Shown one piece after another: positions 21,198-29,877 of a stretch of 64,000 bases of DNA. Origin of the DNA: an uncultured Burkholderiales bacterium (lineage in GTDB: Bacteria > Pseudomonadota > Gammaproteobacteria > Burkholderiales > Burkholderiaceae_C); assembly GCA_903838355.1 (NCBI GenBank), contig CAILYC010000040.1, positions 1 to 64,000 on the forward strand, read 5' to 3'. Made by a program: the position numbers and the translations under genes. Under the pieces are notes generated by a model. That model was not told where the DNA came from. It searched no databases and saw nothing but the letters and a program-made list of their open reading frames with translations. The number at the start of each line of letters is the position of its first letter. The stretch's first letter is position 1.

Positions 21198-21903
21198 GAT
21201 AGGCCCTTTGCACGTCTGGATTTTTCACGACTTCTTGCGGCGTGCCTTCGCAAATGATCTGCCCGGTGTCCAAGCACACCACCCGCTGAGAAAACGCCAT
21301 CACCGCTTGCATGATGTGCTCAATCATGATGATGGTGATTCCTGAGGCGCTCAAATCAAACAAAATCTCCAAGACCTCGTCCACCTCGGCGCCGGCCAGC
21401 CCTGCCATCGCTTCATCCGAAATCAGCAGCTTGGGGCTGGCTGCCATGGCGCGCGCCAACTCCATTTTCCTGAGCTCAACTTGGGAGAGTTGATTGGATT
21501 GAACATGGGCTTTGTCGGCCAACCCCATGCGAGTCAAAATCTCCATGGCTTTGTCGCGCTCTTTGGGCCCATCCAATCCCGTCACAAAGGCGAAAGGGAC
21601 CAACAAGTTTTCCATCACCGTCATGCTGGAAAAAGGCTTGGGGATTTGAAAACTTCTGGCAATGCCCAGCTTGGTGCGCACATGGGCACGCTCGGCGCTA
21701 ATGTCTCGGCCGTCAAAATGAATGTGGCCGGCGCTGGGTTCAAGCGAGCCGGAAATACAATTGATCAAGGTGGTCTTTCCAGAACCATTGGGGCCAATGA
21801 GGCCGAGTCGCTCACCCCGCTTCACCGTCAAATTGACGCCATTGAGGGCCGCAAATCCACCAAAGGTTTTGCTCAACTGATCTATTTTGAGGATCGGGTC
21901 CAT
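21187..21903 (-). CDS. ABC transporter ATP-binding protein (LivG-like)
   Basis: GLIGPNGSGKTTLINCISG; C-terminal ICEGTPQEVVKNPDVQRAYLGD. Confidence 0.92.
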   Translation of the reverse strand: MDPILKIDQLSKTFGGFAALNGVNLTVKRGERLGLIGPNGSGKTTLINCISGSLEPSAGHIHFDGRDISAERAHVRTKLGIARSFQIPKPFSSMTVMENLLVPFAFVTGLDGPKERDKAMEILTRMGLADKAHVQSNQLSQVELRKMELARAMAASPKLLISDEAMAGLAGAEVDEVLEILFDLSASGITIIMIEHIMQAVMAFSQRVVCLDTGQIICEGTPQEVVKNPDVQRAYLGD

Positions 21904-22817
21904 TTTTTTATCAATCCCAAGATGCCTTCAGGCGCGAGCACGACAAAGAGAACCAAAATGACCCCCACCACCAACACATTGAGCTCATTGGACACCGTCA
22001 CCGACACCACTTGCTGGAGACTTCCCAAAAGAACGGCGCCAATCAATGGACCCAACCAATGCGCCGTGCCCCCAATGATGGGCATCCCGAGCGCCGAAAT
22101 CGAATAACTCAAATTAAAGGTCGAGGTGGGCTCGATGTAGCTCATGTACATGGGCATGGGCGCACCGGCCACCCCCATCAAGGCGCCAGAAATCGTGCAC
22201 GCCATGAGCTTGATCTTCAAGGTGGGCACCCCGGAGCACTCGGCCGCCTCTTCTGAGTCCCTCACCGCCCGCAAACCTCGCCCCAAAAAAGACGTCTGGA
22301 TATAGCGAGCAATGGCAACGGAAGCCACGGCCAAGACAGCCATGACAAAAAAGAGCATTCGGTTGTAGTTCTGAAAAACAAAAATGACACTGGGCCGGGT
22401 CAACTGCAAACCACTCGCGCCGCCCACATAAGGCCAGTTGTTCACAGCAGTCTCCATGATGAAGACCACGGCCACGGTGGCAATGGAGAAAAAGATCCCC
22501 CTGAGCTTCAAGGTGAGGAGTCCGACGGCCAACCCCAAGAGTCCGGCCAACACCCCACCACACAAAATTTGCACGAGCAAAGGAGCCGCCAACCACTTGA
22601 ACAAAACCACCGCACTGTAGGCTCCGACGGCCAAGAACGCGGGCACGCCAAAATTCACATACCCGGCATATCCCCCCAAGATGTTCCAAGCGGTGGCCAG
22701 TACCACAAACTGCAAGACGATGAAGCCGGCGTAAAAAATATACTCATTCACGTCCAACAGCGAGAGTCCAAAAAAACCCAGCAGTGTGAGCAAACAAACC
22801 CCATAAAACTTGCTCAT
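21882..22817 (-). CDS. ABC transporter permease (LivM-like)
   Basis: Multi-TM; GGYAGYVNFGVPAFLAVGAYSA, GRGLRAVRDSEEAAECSGV. Confidence 0.92.
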   Translation of the reverse strand: MSKFYGVCLLTLLGFFGLSLLDVNEYIFYAGFIVLQFVVLATAWNILGGYAGYVNFGVPAFLAVGAYSAVVLFKWLAAPLLVQILCGGVLAGLLGLAVGLLTLKLRGIFFSIATVAVVFIMETAVNNWPYVGGASGLQLTRPSVIFVFQNYNRMLFFVMAVLAVASVAIARYIQTSFLGRGLRAVRDSEEAAECSGVPTLKIKLMACTISGALMGVAGAPMPMYMSYIEPTSTFNLSYSISALGMPIIGGTAHWLGPLIGAVLLGSLQQVVSVTVSNELNVLVVGVILVLFVVLAPEGILGLIKKWTRSSK

Positions 22818-22826
22818 GTCTGCGAC

Positions 22827-23699
22827 CTACCTTCCAAAAAGACCTTGGGGTTTGAGTCCCAAAATCAATAAAAGTAAGCCAAAGGACACCGCCGGCGCCC
22901 AAGAGGCCCCCAAGGTCATGAGCACAATGGACTCGGCCACACCCAAGAGCAACCCCGCCACCAAAGTGCCACTCATGCTGCCAAGACCGGCCAGCACCAC
23001 CACGCAAAAGGTGCGACCAATGTAGATGCGGTCCATGGCCGGCTCAACCGGCCCCACAATGATAAGCATCGCTCCGCTCAGGGCATTGACCGCGGTGGCA
23101 ATGCCAAAGGCGAGCTGCTTGATTTTGACGGGATTGGCGCCCATGAGCCGCAAGGCACCCTCATCTTGACCCACCGCCTTGATGGCCCGACCATTGAAAG
23201 TTTTGGAGAAATATTGGGTGAGTGCAAAGGTGAGCACCACGGCCACACCAAAGGCCACCAGCATTCGGTAGGGGAAACGGTAGTCAAGGATCTCCAAACT
23301 GTTGCCAATGTAGCTCGCTCTCACCGTGCGCTGATCCACACCAAAGACCAAAATCAAACACACCTCGATGATGAAGGCCAAACCAAAGAAAAAAGCCAAT
23401 CCCCGAATGCCCGCATCGGTGCCGCGTTTTTCAAAGGTTTCATAGTAAAAACGGTAAATCAACATGCCCAATAGGAAGAAGGGGGGCATCAAGAGCACGC
23501 CGCAAACAATGGGGTCAATGCCAAGGCCTGAGAGCATGTAAGTGCAATAGGATCCAAAGACCAACAAGGCGGGATGGGCCACATAGGGCACATCGAGCAA
23601 ACCAAAAGCGACGGACAGCCCGAGACTCACTGCGGCATAAAAGCAGCCAAGCAAGATGCCAAATAAAGTGGCCTCGAACAGCAGGTCAATTGAGAACAT
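22827..23699 (-). CDS. ABC transporter permease (LivH-like)
   Basis: ILLGCFYAAVSLGLSVAFGLLDVPYVAHPALLVFGSY...GRAIKAVGQDEGALRLMG. Confidence 0.92.
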   Translation of the reverse strand: MFSIDLLFEATLFGILLGCFYAAVSLGLSVAFGLLDVPYVAHPALLVFGSYCTYMLSGLGIDPIVCGVLLMPPFFLLGMLIYRFYYETFEKRGTDAGIRGLAFFFGLAFIIEVCLILVFGVDQRTVRASYIGNSLEILDYRFPYRMLVAFGVAVVLTFALTQYFSKTFNGRAIKAVGQDEGALRLMGANPVKIKQLAFGIATAVNALSGAMLIIVGPVEPAMDRIYIGRTFCVVVLAGLGSMSGTLVAGLLLGVAESIVLMTLGASWAPAVSFGLLLLILGLKPQGLFGR

Positions 23700-23761
23700 G
23701 TCTAGCGGTCAAGTTCAAATCGATGGGACGCCCAGGCTCACTGCACCATCGCCCCAAGCCC

Positions 23762-25021
23762 TCAAGTCGCTTTGCGCGCCAGGTCAAAGGGGGTGATGAC
23801 GTTGCCTTGCTTTTCAGCTTCAGGCCAAATCACCACTTGCTTGCCGACATTTTTGAATTGCTCGTCATTGTCGTCGGCAATGTTTCTGTACTGTGCTTGC
23901 ACCAACCGCGGTTGGGCTCGTTCACCCAATTTATCAAAACGGATGGGTCCAACAATGGTGTTCATCTCGTTGCTGCGCAAATACGCCGCGAGCTTTTTGT
24001 GCTCCAAGCTCTTGGTTGCGTTCGCGGCTTGCTCGACCATTTGACCAATGCCATAACTAAAGGGCGCCAAGTAATAACCCAAGGGATCGACTTTCGCCGC
24101 CACTGCACGCTCGTGGTAGCGTGACAAAAAGCTCTCGATACCAGGAAACTTCATGCCTGGCACATAGGAGTTGTAATTCACCACGCCATTGAGCAAACTG
24201 CCCAAGCTTTTCATCACCGGCGTGAACTGCAAGCCGACCATGCCACCGCCAAAGATCTTGACTTGTGCACCCAGGCCAATCTCATTGACCGATCGCATGA
24301 TGGCCACCGCCTCGTTCGGGTAACAAGCAACAAACACCACATCGGGCTTGGCCGCACGAACCGAGCGAACGATGGAGGAGAAGTCGGTGTTGTTGGGTGG
24401 ATAATTTTGATCATAGACCACATTCCAACCCGTGCTTTTGATGAGCTCGCGCGCGCCATTGGCCAAGTTTTGTTGAAACTCGGCGTCGGCTGCAAAAATG
24501 GCGATGGTCTTGCCGCCGGCATTTTTTCCAGCCTCTAAAAAACCCTCTGACCAGCCCTTGGCATCGTTCCAAGGCGCATTGTTGAACCACATGTCGTGCT
24601 GGACTTTGGCGTTGACTTGGAAGGAAAAATTGCCCATGAGCAACAAACCACGCTCCTTGACCAGGGGCATGATGGGTGCGGTGGGGTTGGTTGCATAGGG
24701 CGCAAAGAGCAAATCCACCTTGTCCACGTCCAAGAGCTTGGTGTAAAGCCCAGGCGTGAGGGCGCCATTGCTTTGATCATCGTAGGCGATCAATTCAACC
24801 TTGCGCTTGAGCAGTCCGCCCCGGGCATTGATGTCTTCAACCCACATGCGAATAGCCAAAAGTGACGCTTGCCCCCCTGCGCCCAGACCTCCAGTTTGAG
24901 GCATGCTCATGCCGATTTTGACCACCCCAGATTGTGCAAACGACAACCCGCCCGGAATGGCTGAGGCCAATAGACCCGCCCCAGTTGACCCAATCACTTT
25001 GCGACGCATGTTGTCCATCAA
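23762..25021 (-). CDS. ABC transporter substrate-binding protein (LivK-like)
   Basis: Signal peptide; VVKIGMSMPQTGGLGAGGQASLLAIRMWVEDINARGGLLKRKVELIAYDDQSN. Confidence 0.9.
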   Translation of the reverse strand: MMDNMRRKVIGSTGAGLLASAIPGGLSFAQSGVVKIGMSMPQTGGLGAGGQASLLAIRMWVEDINARGGLLKRKVELIAYDDQSNGALTPGLYTKLLDVDKVDLLFAPYATNPTAPIMPLVKERGLLLMGNFSFQVNAKVQHDMWFNNAPWNDAKGWSEGFLEAGKNAGGKTIAIFAADAEFQQNLANGARELIKSTGWNVVYDQNYPPNNTDFSSIVRSVRAAKPDVVFVACYPNEAVAIMRSVNEIGLGAQVKIFGGGMVGLQFTPVMKSLGSLLNGVVNYNSYVPGMKFPGIESFLSRYHERAVAAKVDPLGYYLAPFSYGIGQMVEQAANATKSLEHKKLAAYLRSNEMNTIVGPIRFDKLGERAQPRLVQAQYRNIADDNDEQFKNVGKQVVIWPEAEKQGNVITPFDLARKAT

Positions 25022-25119
25022 GCACTCCTAGAGTAAAACAAAGACTAGGTCTATGCTAAGAGATGGGTCGATAAGCGATATTGGATTAAACCCTTACAAA
25101 TCTGAGGAGCACTGCAGTT

Positions 25120-25587
25120 TTAGTTGGGCAATTCAGACACTTTTTCCATCTTTGAGTAATCTTCACCTGACCACTGGGGTGCGCTTTTGATATCAAAGAA
25201 ATTGAGCTCAATCATTACATTGTTGGGGTCGCGAATGAACAATTGGTAGAGCTCGGACTCGGGAAAGTATCTGGGGAAAAAAGCCAACCCGATGGTGTTG
25301 AATTTGGCGACAAACTCGTCGGGGTTTTGCGCCAAGAAAGCCACATGGTCGATGACACCGGTTTGTCCATCGGCGGCGTTCTCGCCCGTTCCCAGGTAAT
25401 ACTTTTCTCGGTTGGGGATTTTGGACGGCCCCAGGTGCACCTGAATGGATCCATTGATCCCAAGCCAATAACCCGGGAAGGGAAAATCTGGACGCTTCAT
25501 CACCTCAAAGCCGAGCACCGACATGTAGAAATCTTTGGTTTTCTCCAAATGCTCCGCTCGGATGAAAAAATGGTTCAAGGAATGGAT
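25120..25587 (-). CDS. VOC family (glyoxalase/extradiol dioxygenase-fold) protein
   Basis: SLNHFFIRAEHLEKTKDFYMSVLGFEVMKRPDFPFPGYWLG...DHVAFLAQNP...FIRDPNNVMIELNF. Start taken at second Met (MPIHSLNH). Confidence 0.88.
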   Translation of the reverse strand: MHSLNHFFIRAEHLEKTKDFYMSVLGFEVMKRPDFPFPGYWLGINGSIQVHLGPSKIPNREKYYLGTGENAADGQTGVIDHVAFLAQNPDEFVAKFNTIGLAFFPRYFPESELYQLFIRDPNNVMIELNFFDIKSAPQWSGEDYSKMEKVSELPN

Positions 25588-25673
25588 GGGCATGCTGGGT
25601 TTCCTTCGTGACAATCAACACAATTGAATGAGCAAAAACGTTTGATGAAAGACGCACATCAAGAAAGATTGCA

Positions 25674-26561
25674 TCAAGGCGGCGGCACCAAGTGTCGGTA
25701 CCACTGTGAAATTTCTTCGCCCGTTTGGATCACAACACCCTCTTTGGCCAACAGGTAGTCCAAGAGCTGCTCGAAGTATCCTATTCGATGGGGCGTACCG
25801 GTGATATAGGGGTGCACACTAATGGCCATGACCCGGGTCTGAAAGACGCTCTCCATCCACAATCGATCCAAGTGTTCGCGCCCCCGCAAAAACAACTCAT
25901 CACTGGCGTGGCTTTGAAGGAGCATCATCGGGATGTCGTTGATCTCAACCGTGTAAGGCACCGACAGCACGGGCTTTGGCTTGGCTTGGATCCAAGTCGG
26001 TTGATCATCCAAGACCCAATCGGCCACATACTCAATCCCAGCGGCAGAGAGCAAATCAATGGTTTGATCATTCTCGGTGAGTCCGGGGCTCTCCCAACCG
26101 GTGGGGGCTTTGCCGGTGAATTGACGGATGCTTTGCACGGCCTGCTCGATGGACGCGGCTTGATCTTCCAAGCTGTGCATGGGCCCTTGCACATGGCCGT
26201 GCCCCATGAATTCCCAGCCGAGCTCAAGGGCCGCCTCGGCAATGCGGGGGTAGGTTTCGCACACAATGCCATTGACCGCCATGGTGGGAACGATGTTGCG
26301 CCGCTGGAGTGCATCGCGCAAGCGCCAAAACCCCACCCGCATGCCGTATTCATGCCAGGCCCAATTGGGCAAATCGGGCTTCAAGGCCTGCCCCATAGGG
26401 GGGCTCAAAACGGTACGGGGCATGGCCTTGGCAATGGACCAATGCTCGACATTGACAATGATCCACACCAACATGCGCCCCCCCTTGGGAATGGGCAAAG
26501 GCGCCCGGTCCACGATGGCCGAAAAGGGTACACGGTGACTTAAGAGTGAGTCCATCTTCAT
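25674..26561 (-). CDS. Polysaccharide deacetylase-family protein, PuuE/allantoinase-like
   Basis: NVEHWSIAKAMPRTVLSPP...GMRVGFWRLRDALQRRNIVPTMAVNGIVCETYPRIAEAALELGWEFMGHGHVQGPMHSLEDQAASIEQAVQSI resembles the PuuE-type NodB fold. Confidence 0.82.
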   Translation of the reverse strand: MKMDSLLSHRVPFSAIVDRAPLPIPKGGRMLVWIIVNVEHWSIAKAMPRTVLSPPMGQALKPDLPNWAWHEYGMRVGFWRLRDALQRRNIVPTMAVNGIVCETYPRIAEAALELGWEFMGHGHVQGPMHSLEDQAASIEQAVQSIRQFTGKAPTGWESPGLTENDQTIDLLSAAGIEYVADWVLDDQPTWIQAKPKPVLSVPYTVEINDIPMMLLQSHASDELFLRGREHLDRLWMESVFQTRVMAISVHPYITGTPHRIGYFEQLLDYLLAKEGVVIQTGEEISQWYRHLVPPP

Positions 26562-26647
26562 CGCCTTTCTAAGAGTTCAAAGTTGCTTGGGCCTCAGGCA
26601 CAAGACGCCGCCGCCCCCCCAGCACGCACATCACATGGTTTTGATTT

Positions 26648-27271
26648 TTAGACCGTTAAATTTTGTAGCCAAGACTGAATTTCTTCACATTGCCCATGCT
26701 CTGAGCTCCTAAGCCACTCATAGACCACCATCTCGGTGGTCACCAACTCTGCCCCAGCTGAGGCAAGTCGGTCAAGTGCCGCATCTTTGTCACTTTGGCG
26801 CACGGAGAGCGTGGCATCGACCACCACCCAAACCTCAAACTCATCTTCCAACAAATCGAGCGCCGTTTGCAGCACCGCCACATGGGCCTCAAGACCCAAG
26901 AGCACGATTTGGTTTTTTTCGGGCGCCAAGGCTTCCTTCTTTTGCAAATGCTTGGGCAAGCTGCGCGCATTGCCTTGAGGAGGAGCTTGTTTCACCGGCG
27001 GGCGAAGGATCTCAATCAAACCTTCTTCACAAGCCGAGAACACCATTTTTGTGAGCGGCTTGGGGCAAAGCGTTTGGAGTGCTGGCGGCATGTGACCCCA
27101 AAGCTTGGGGTACTGCTCGGTGCAACTCATGGGAATATGGAGGGACCGCGCCGCGCGTGCGAGCAACTGCGCGCGCGCCAAGAGCGTTTGCGCCTCGGAC
27201 ACACGCTCGAGCGCACCTTCTTGCACGTCCAAGAAAACCAATTGACATTCTTCGCTTGAGATCAGCATCAT
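26648..27271 (-). CDS. Isochorismatase-family hydrolase
   Basis: CQLVFLDVQEGAL...IPMSCTEQYPKLWG...KMVFSACEEGL...IVLLGLEAHVAVLQTALDLLEDEFEVWVVVDA. Confidence 0.88.
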   Translation of the reverse strand: MMLISSEECQLVFLDVQEGALERVSEAQTLLARAQLLARAARSLHIPMSCTEQYPKLWGHMPPALQTLCPKPLTKMVFSACEEGLIEILRPPVKQAPPQGNARSLPKHLQKKEALAPEKNQIVLLGLEAHVAVLQTALDLLEDEFEVWVVVDATLSVRQSDKDAALDRLASAGAELVTTEMVVYEWLRSSEHGQCEEIQSWLQNLTV

Positions 27272-28248
27272 GACACCTTCACCACCACACGGCCTTTGAC
27301 AAGGCCTTTTCTCAACGCCTGGGCGGTTTGCACCACTTCTTCGAGCCCAATGACTTGGGTCATGCGCTCGAGTTTGACCAAATCCAAATCTTGGGCCAGG
27401 CGCTTCCAGGCTTCAACCCTAAGAGACAGGGGTGCCATCACCGAATCAATGCCCAGCAAACTCACTCCGCGTAAAATAAACGGCATCACGGTTCCTGGCA
27501 AATCAAAGCCCTGGGCAAGACCACAAGCGCTCACGACACCGCCATAGCGCGTCTGGGCCAAGGCATTGACCAAGGTGTGCGAGCCCACCGAATCCACCAC
27601 TGCGGCCCAACGCTCTTTTTGAAGAGGCCGAGTGGCCGCGCCCGAGAGCTCCGCACGGTCCAAGACCACTGAGGCGCCCAATGCTTTCAAATAGTCGGCT
27701 TCATCCAATTTGCCGGTGCTCGCCACAACGGTGTAGCCCAACCCAGAGAGCAAAGCCACGGCGACACTGCCAACCCCCCCACTCGCCCCGGTGACCAACA
27801 CCTCACCGCAGCCGGGCATCAAGCCATGGCGCTCGAGCGCCATCACACTGAGCATGGCGGTGTAGCCTGCCGTACCAATGGCCATGGCTTGTAAAGCGCT
27901 CAATCCTGAGGGCAGATGCACCAAGCCCTTGGACTCTAGGCGCGCGCGCTCGCTCAAAAGACCAAAGCGCGTCTCCCCCAAGCCCCAGCCGTTGTGGATG
28001 AAAGCATCCCCAGCATGCCAATCGGGTGAGTCAGAAGTGAGCACCACCCCCGAGCCATCGATCCCCGCCACCATGGGCCAAGTGCGCACCACGGGAGACG
28101 TGTTGGTGATGGCCAAGGCGTCTTTGTAATTGAGTGAGGAGTAAAGCACTTGCGCGCTCACGTCGCCTGTTGGGAGTGAATCCTCGCTCAAACTTTCAAT
28201 TTGAGCGCCAAACGCTTCATCTTTTCTGAGCACCAGGGCTTTGAACAT
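27268..28248 (-). CDS. acuI: MDR-family NADPH-dependent oxidoreductase (AcuI/YhdH-like acrylyl-CoA reductase family)
   Basis: MFKALVLRKDEAFGAQIESLSEDSLPTGDVSAQVLYSSLNYKDALAIT...GEVLVTGASGGVGSVAVALLSGLGYTVVASTGK. Confidence 0.85.
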   Translation of the reverse strand: MFKALVLRKDEAFGAQIESLSEDSLPTGDVSAQVLYSSLNYKDALAITNTSPVVRTWPMVAGIDGSGVVLTSDSPDWHAGDAFIHNGWGLGETRFGLLSERARLESKGLVHLPSGLSALQAMAIGTAGYTAMLSVMALERHGLMPGCGEVLVTGASGGVGSVAVALLSGLGYTVVASTGKLDEADYLKALGASVVLDRAELSGAATRPLQKERWAAVVDSVGSHTLVNALAQTRYGGVVSACGLAQGFDLPGTVMPFILRGVSLLGIDSVMAPLSLRVEAWKRLAQDLDLVKLERMTQVIGLEEVVQTAQALRKGLVKGRVVVKVS

Positions 28249-28428
28249 GGCTCTTGTCTTTCTAAGGGCAAACTGTGAGGTGGGAGGGGATTTGGGCGCA
28301 CCCTGTGCGTGCGCGGCTGTATAAAACAACAGACAAAATCACAAACCCTCTCGATTCGTTCCAGAGTTTAGGTGATTTTTGGACTGAACACGCTCTTTTC
28401 CCCCTCTCCAACAAACCCCTAGCCCCAA

Positions 28429-29328
28429 ATGTCATCAATCCCCATTAAAATCAAGGCCATGCGCATTTGGCTCGTCTCCACACTCTTGTTTGCTTGTAGC
28501 CTCGGCTGGGCCGCACCCAAGCACCAACCGGCCCAAGACATTGAACAGTTCTTGGCGGATGCGGGCGTGATCAATCAAATGGAGCAGTTGCGTCAAAACA
28601 TGAGTGACACCGCCTCAGGCTTGGTGGTGAATGCGATGGGCCTCCTCGGTGTGCCCTACCGAGCTGGGGGCATGAGCGAGAAGACAGGCTTTGACTGCAG
28701 TGGCTTTGTAAGAACCATTTTCGAGCGCTCCATCGGCTTGGTCTTGCCCAGGCGCGCCAAAGACCAAGCGGAGGTCACGCAAAACATCCAAGTGGAAGAT
28801 TTGAAGCCGGGTGACTTGGTGTTTTATCACACCCTGCGCCAGGCCTTTAGCCATGTGGGCATCTACATTGGAGACGGCAAATTCATTCACTCACCCAGAC
28901 CCGGCCACCAAGTGCGAATTGAAGACATGCGCGAGGCCTATTGGGCCAAACGCTTTGATGGCGCCAGGCGCGTGAAGGAGCTCAACCCCAATTCGGTGAG
29001 CGAGACGAACGCGATCACCCTCTCGAACATGAGCGCCGTGCCCAGCATGCCCAACAGTGCCTTGCTCGCGAGCACCAGCGCGTCGAGCAAGCCGCTCCTG
29101 GGTTCGGCATACGCCGCAACGCTGCCCACCCTAGGCGCAGTGGCACCGCTTGGGGCCGCCTCGGCTGGGCCCTTGTCAAACCTCTTGCCCTTGAGCTTAC
29201 CGAGCCTCAGTCTCCCGGGCTCCATCGGCAATGTGCTGCCGAACTTCTTGGGCTTCAAAAGCAGCAGCTCGAACTCGGGCATCAATGCGCCACCTCCCGC
29301 GACTGGCTTGAACTCAGAATCCAACTGA
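28429..29328 (+). CDS. C40 family (NlpC/P60) peptidase
   Basis: GVPYRAGGMSEKTGFDCSGFVRTIFERSIGLVLPRRAKDQAEV...LKPGDLVFYHTLRQAFSHVGIYIGDGKFIHSPRPG. Low-complexity Ser/Leu/Ala tail. Confidence 0.92.
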   Translation: MSSIPIKIKAMRIWLVSTLLFACSLGWAAPKHQPAQDIEQFLADAGVINQMEQLRQNMSDTASGLVVNAMGLLGVPYRAGGMSEKTGFDCSGFVRTIFERSIGLVLPRRAKDQAEVTQNIQVEDLKPGDLVFYHTLRQAFSHVGIYIGDGKFIHSPRPGHQVRIEDMREAYWAKRFDGARRVKELNPNSVSETNAITLSNMSAVPSMPNSALLASTSASSKPLLGSAYAATLPTLGAVAPLGAASAGPLSNLLPLSLPSLSLPGSIGNVLPNFLGFKSSSSNSGINAPPPATGLNSESN

Positions 29329-29353
29329 CAGCGCTGGACACCAAGACCCAAGC

Positions 29354-29650
29354 CTAACGCAAAGCTCGGTCGCGTGCACCCACTCTTCTTGCGACGGCAT
29401 CTCCCCAAGCCAACAACCACAGGGTCAATAGCCCAATATCCTTGGGGTTGTTTCTACCAGGCAAGGATTGCAAAAACGCATAGACATCGTTGAGATCTTT
29501 GACACTCAAGATTTTTTCACCAAAGGCCGGCATATCGTTGAGGACATTGCGCACAAAACTGGAGTCTTCCAGCGACCACGATCTCACCGAGTTGATTGCC
29601 CGCATCCGTGCGCAGGTCTTGGCCACCAATTTTACAGACGATGAACTCAA
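29354..29650 (-). pseudogene. Probable cytochrome c family C-terminal fragment
   Basis: VRNVLNDMPAFGEKILSVKDLNDVYAFLQSLPGRNNP is cytochrome-c-like (distal Met region) but no CXXCH is present upstream in frame. Confidence 0.5.
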
Positions 29651-29726
29651 TCCACCACAACTGCGGATTGTGGAAAAAGCGATTGCTCGCCTCTAGCGAG
29701 CTTGCTGCGTTTTAACAGGGTGCGCG

Positions 29727-29756
29727 GAAATCCTCTCCGTTAGGCGGAGGATGTCA
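29727..29756 (+). mobile_element. Possible right-end remnant of an IS200/IS605 (TnpB-type) element
   Basis: ggaaatcctctccgttaggcggaggatgtcaat: imperfect hairpin followed by GGATGTCAA, resembling right ends I recall for IS1341/TnpB elements. No transposase reading frame is present. Confidence 0.35.
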
Positions 29757-29877
29757 ATACCTGCCTGTCGCTCACACGCAGGACCACTATTCGTCCTTGC
29801 ATGCACGTCTTTGGAGAAACGAACTCCAAGGTCATCTTAAATGGCCCCTTGAGGGTGCAGTGACGAGACTTTGGGTT

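Noticed and set aside
25725-26543. 272-aa plus-strand ORF
   Set aside because: Antisense to the PuuE-like deacetylase; no recognisable domain.
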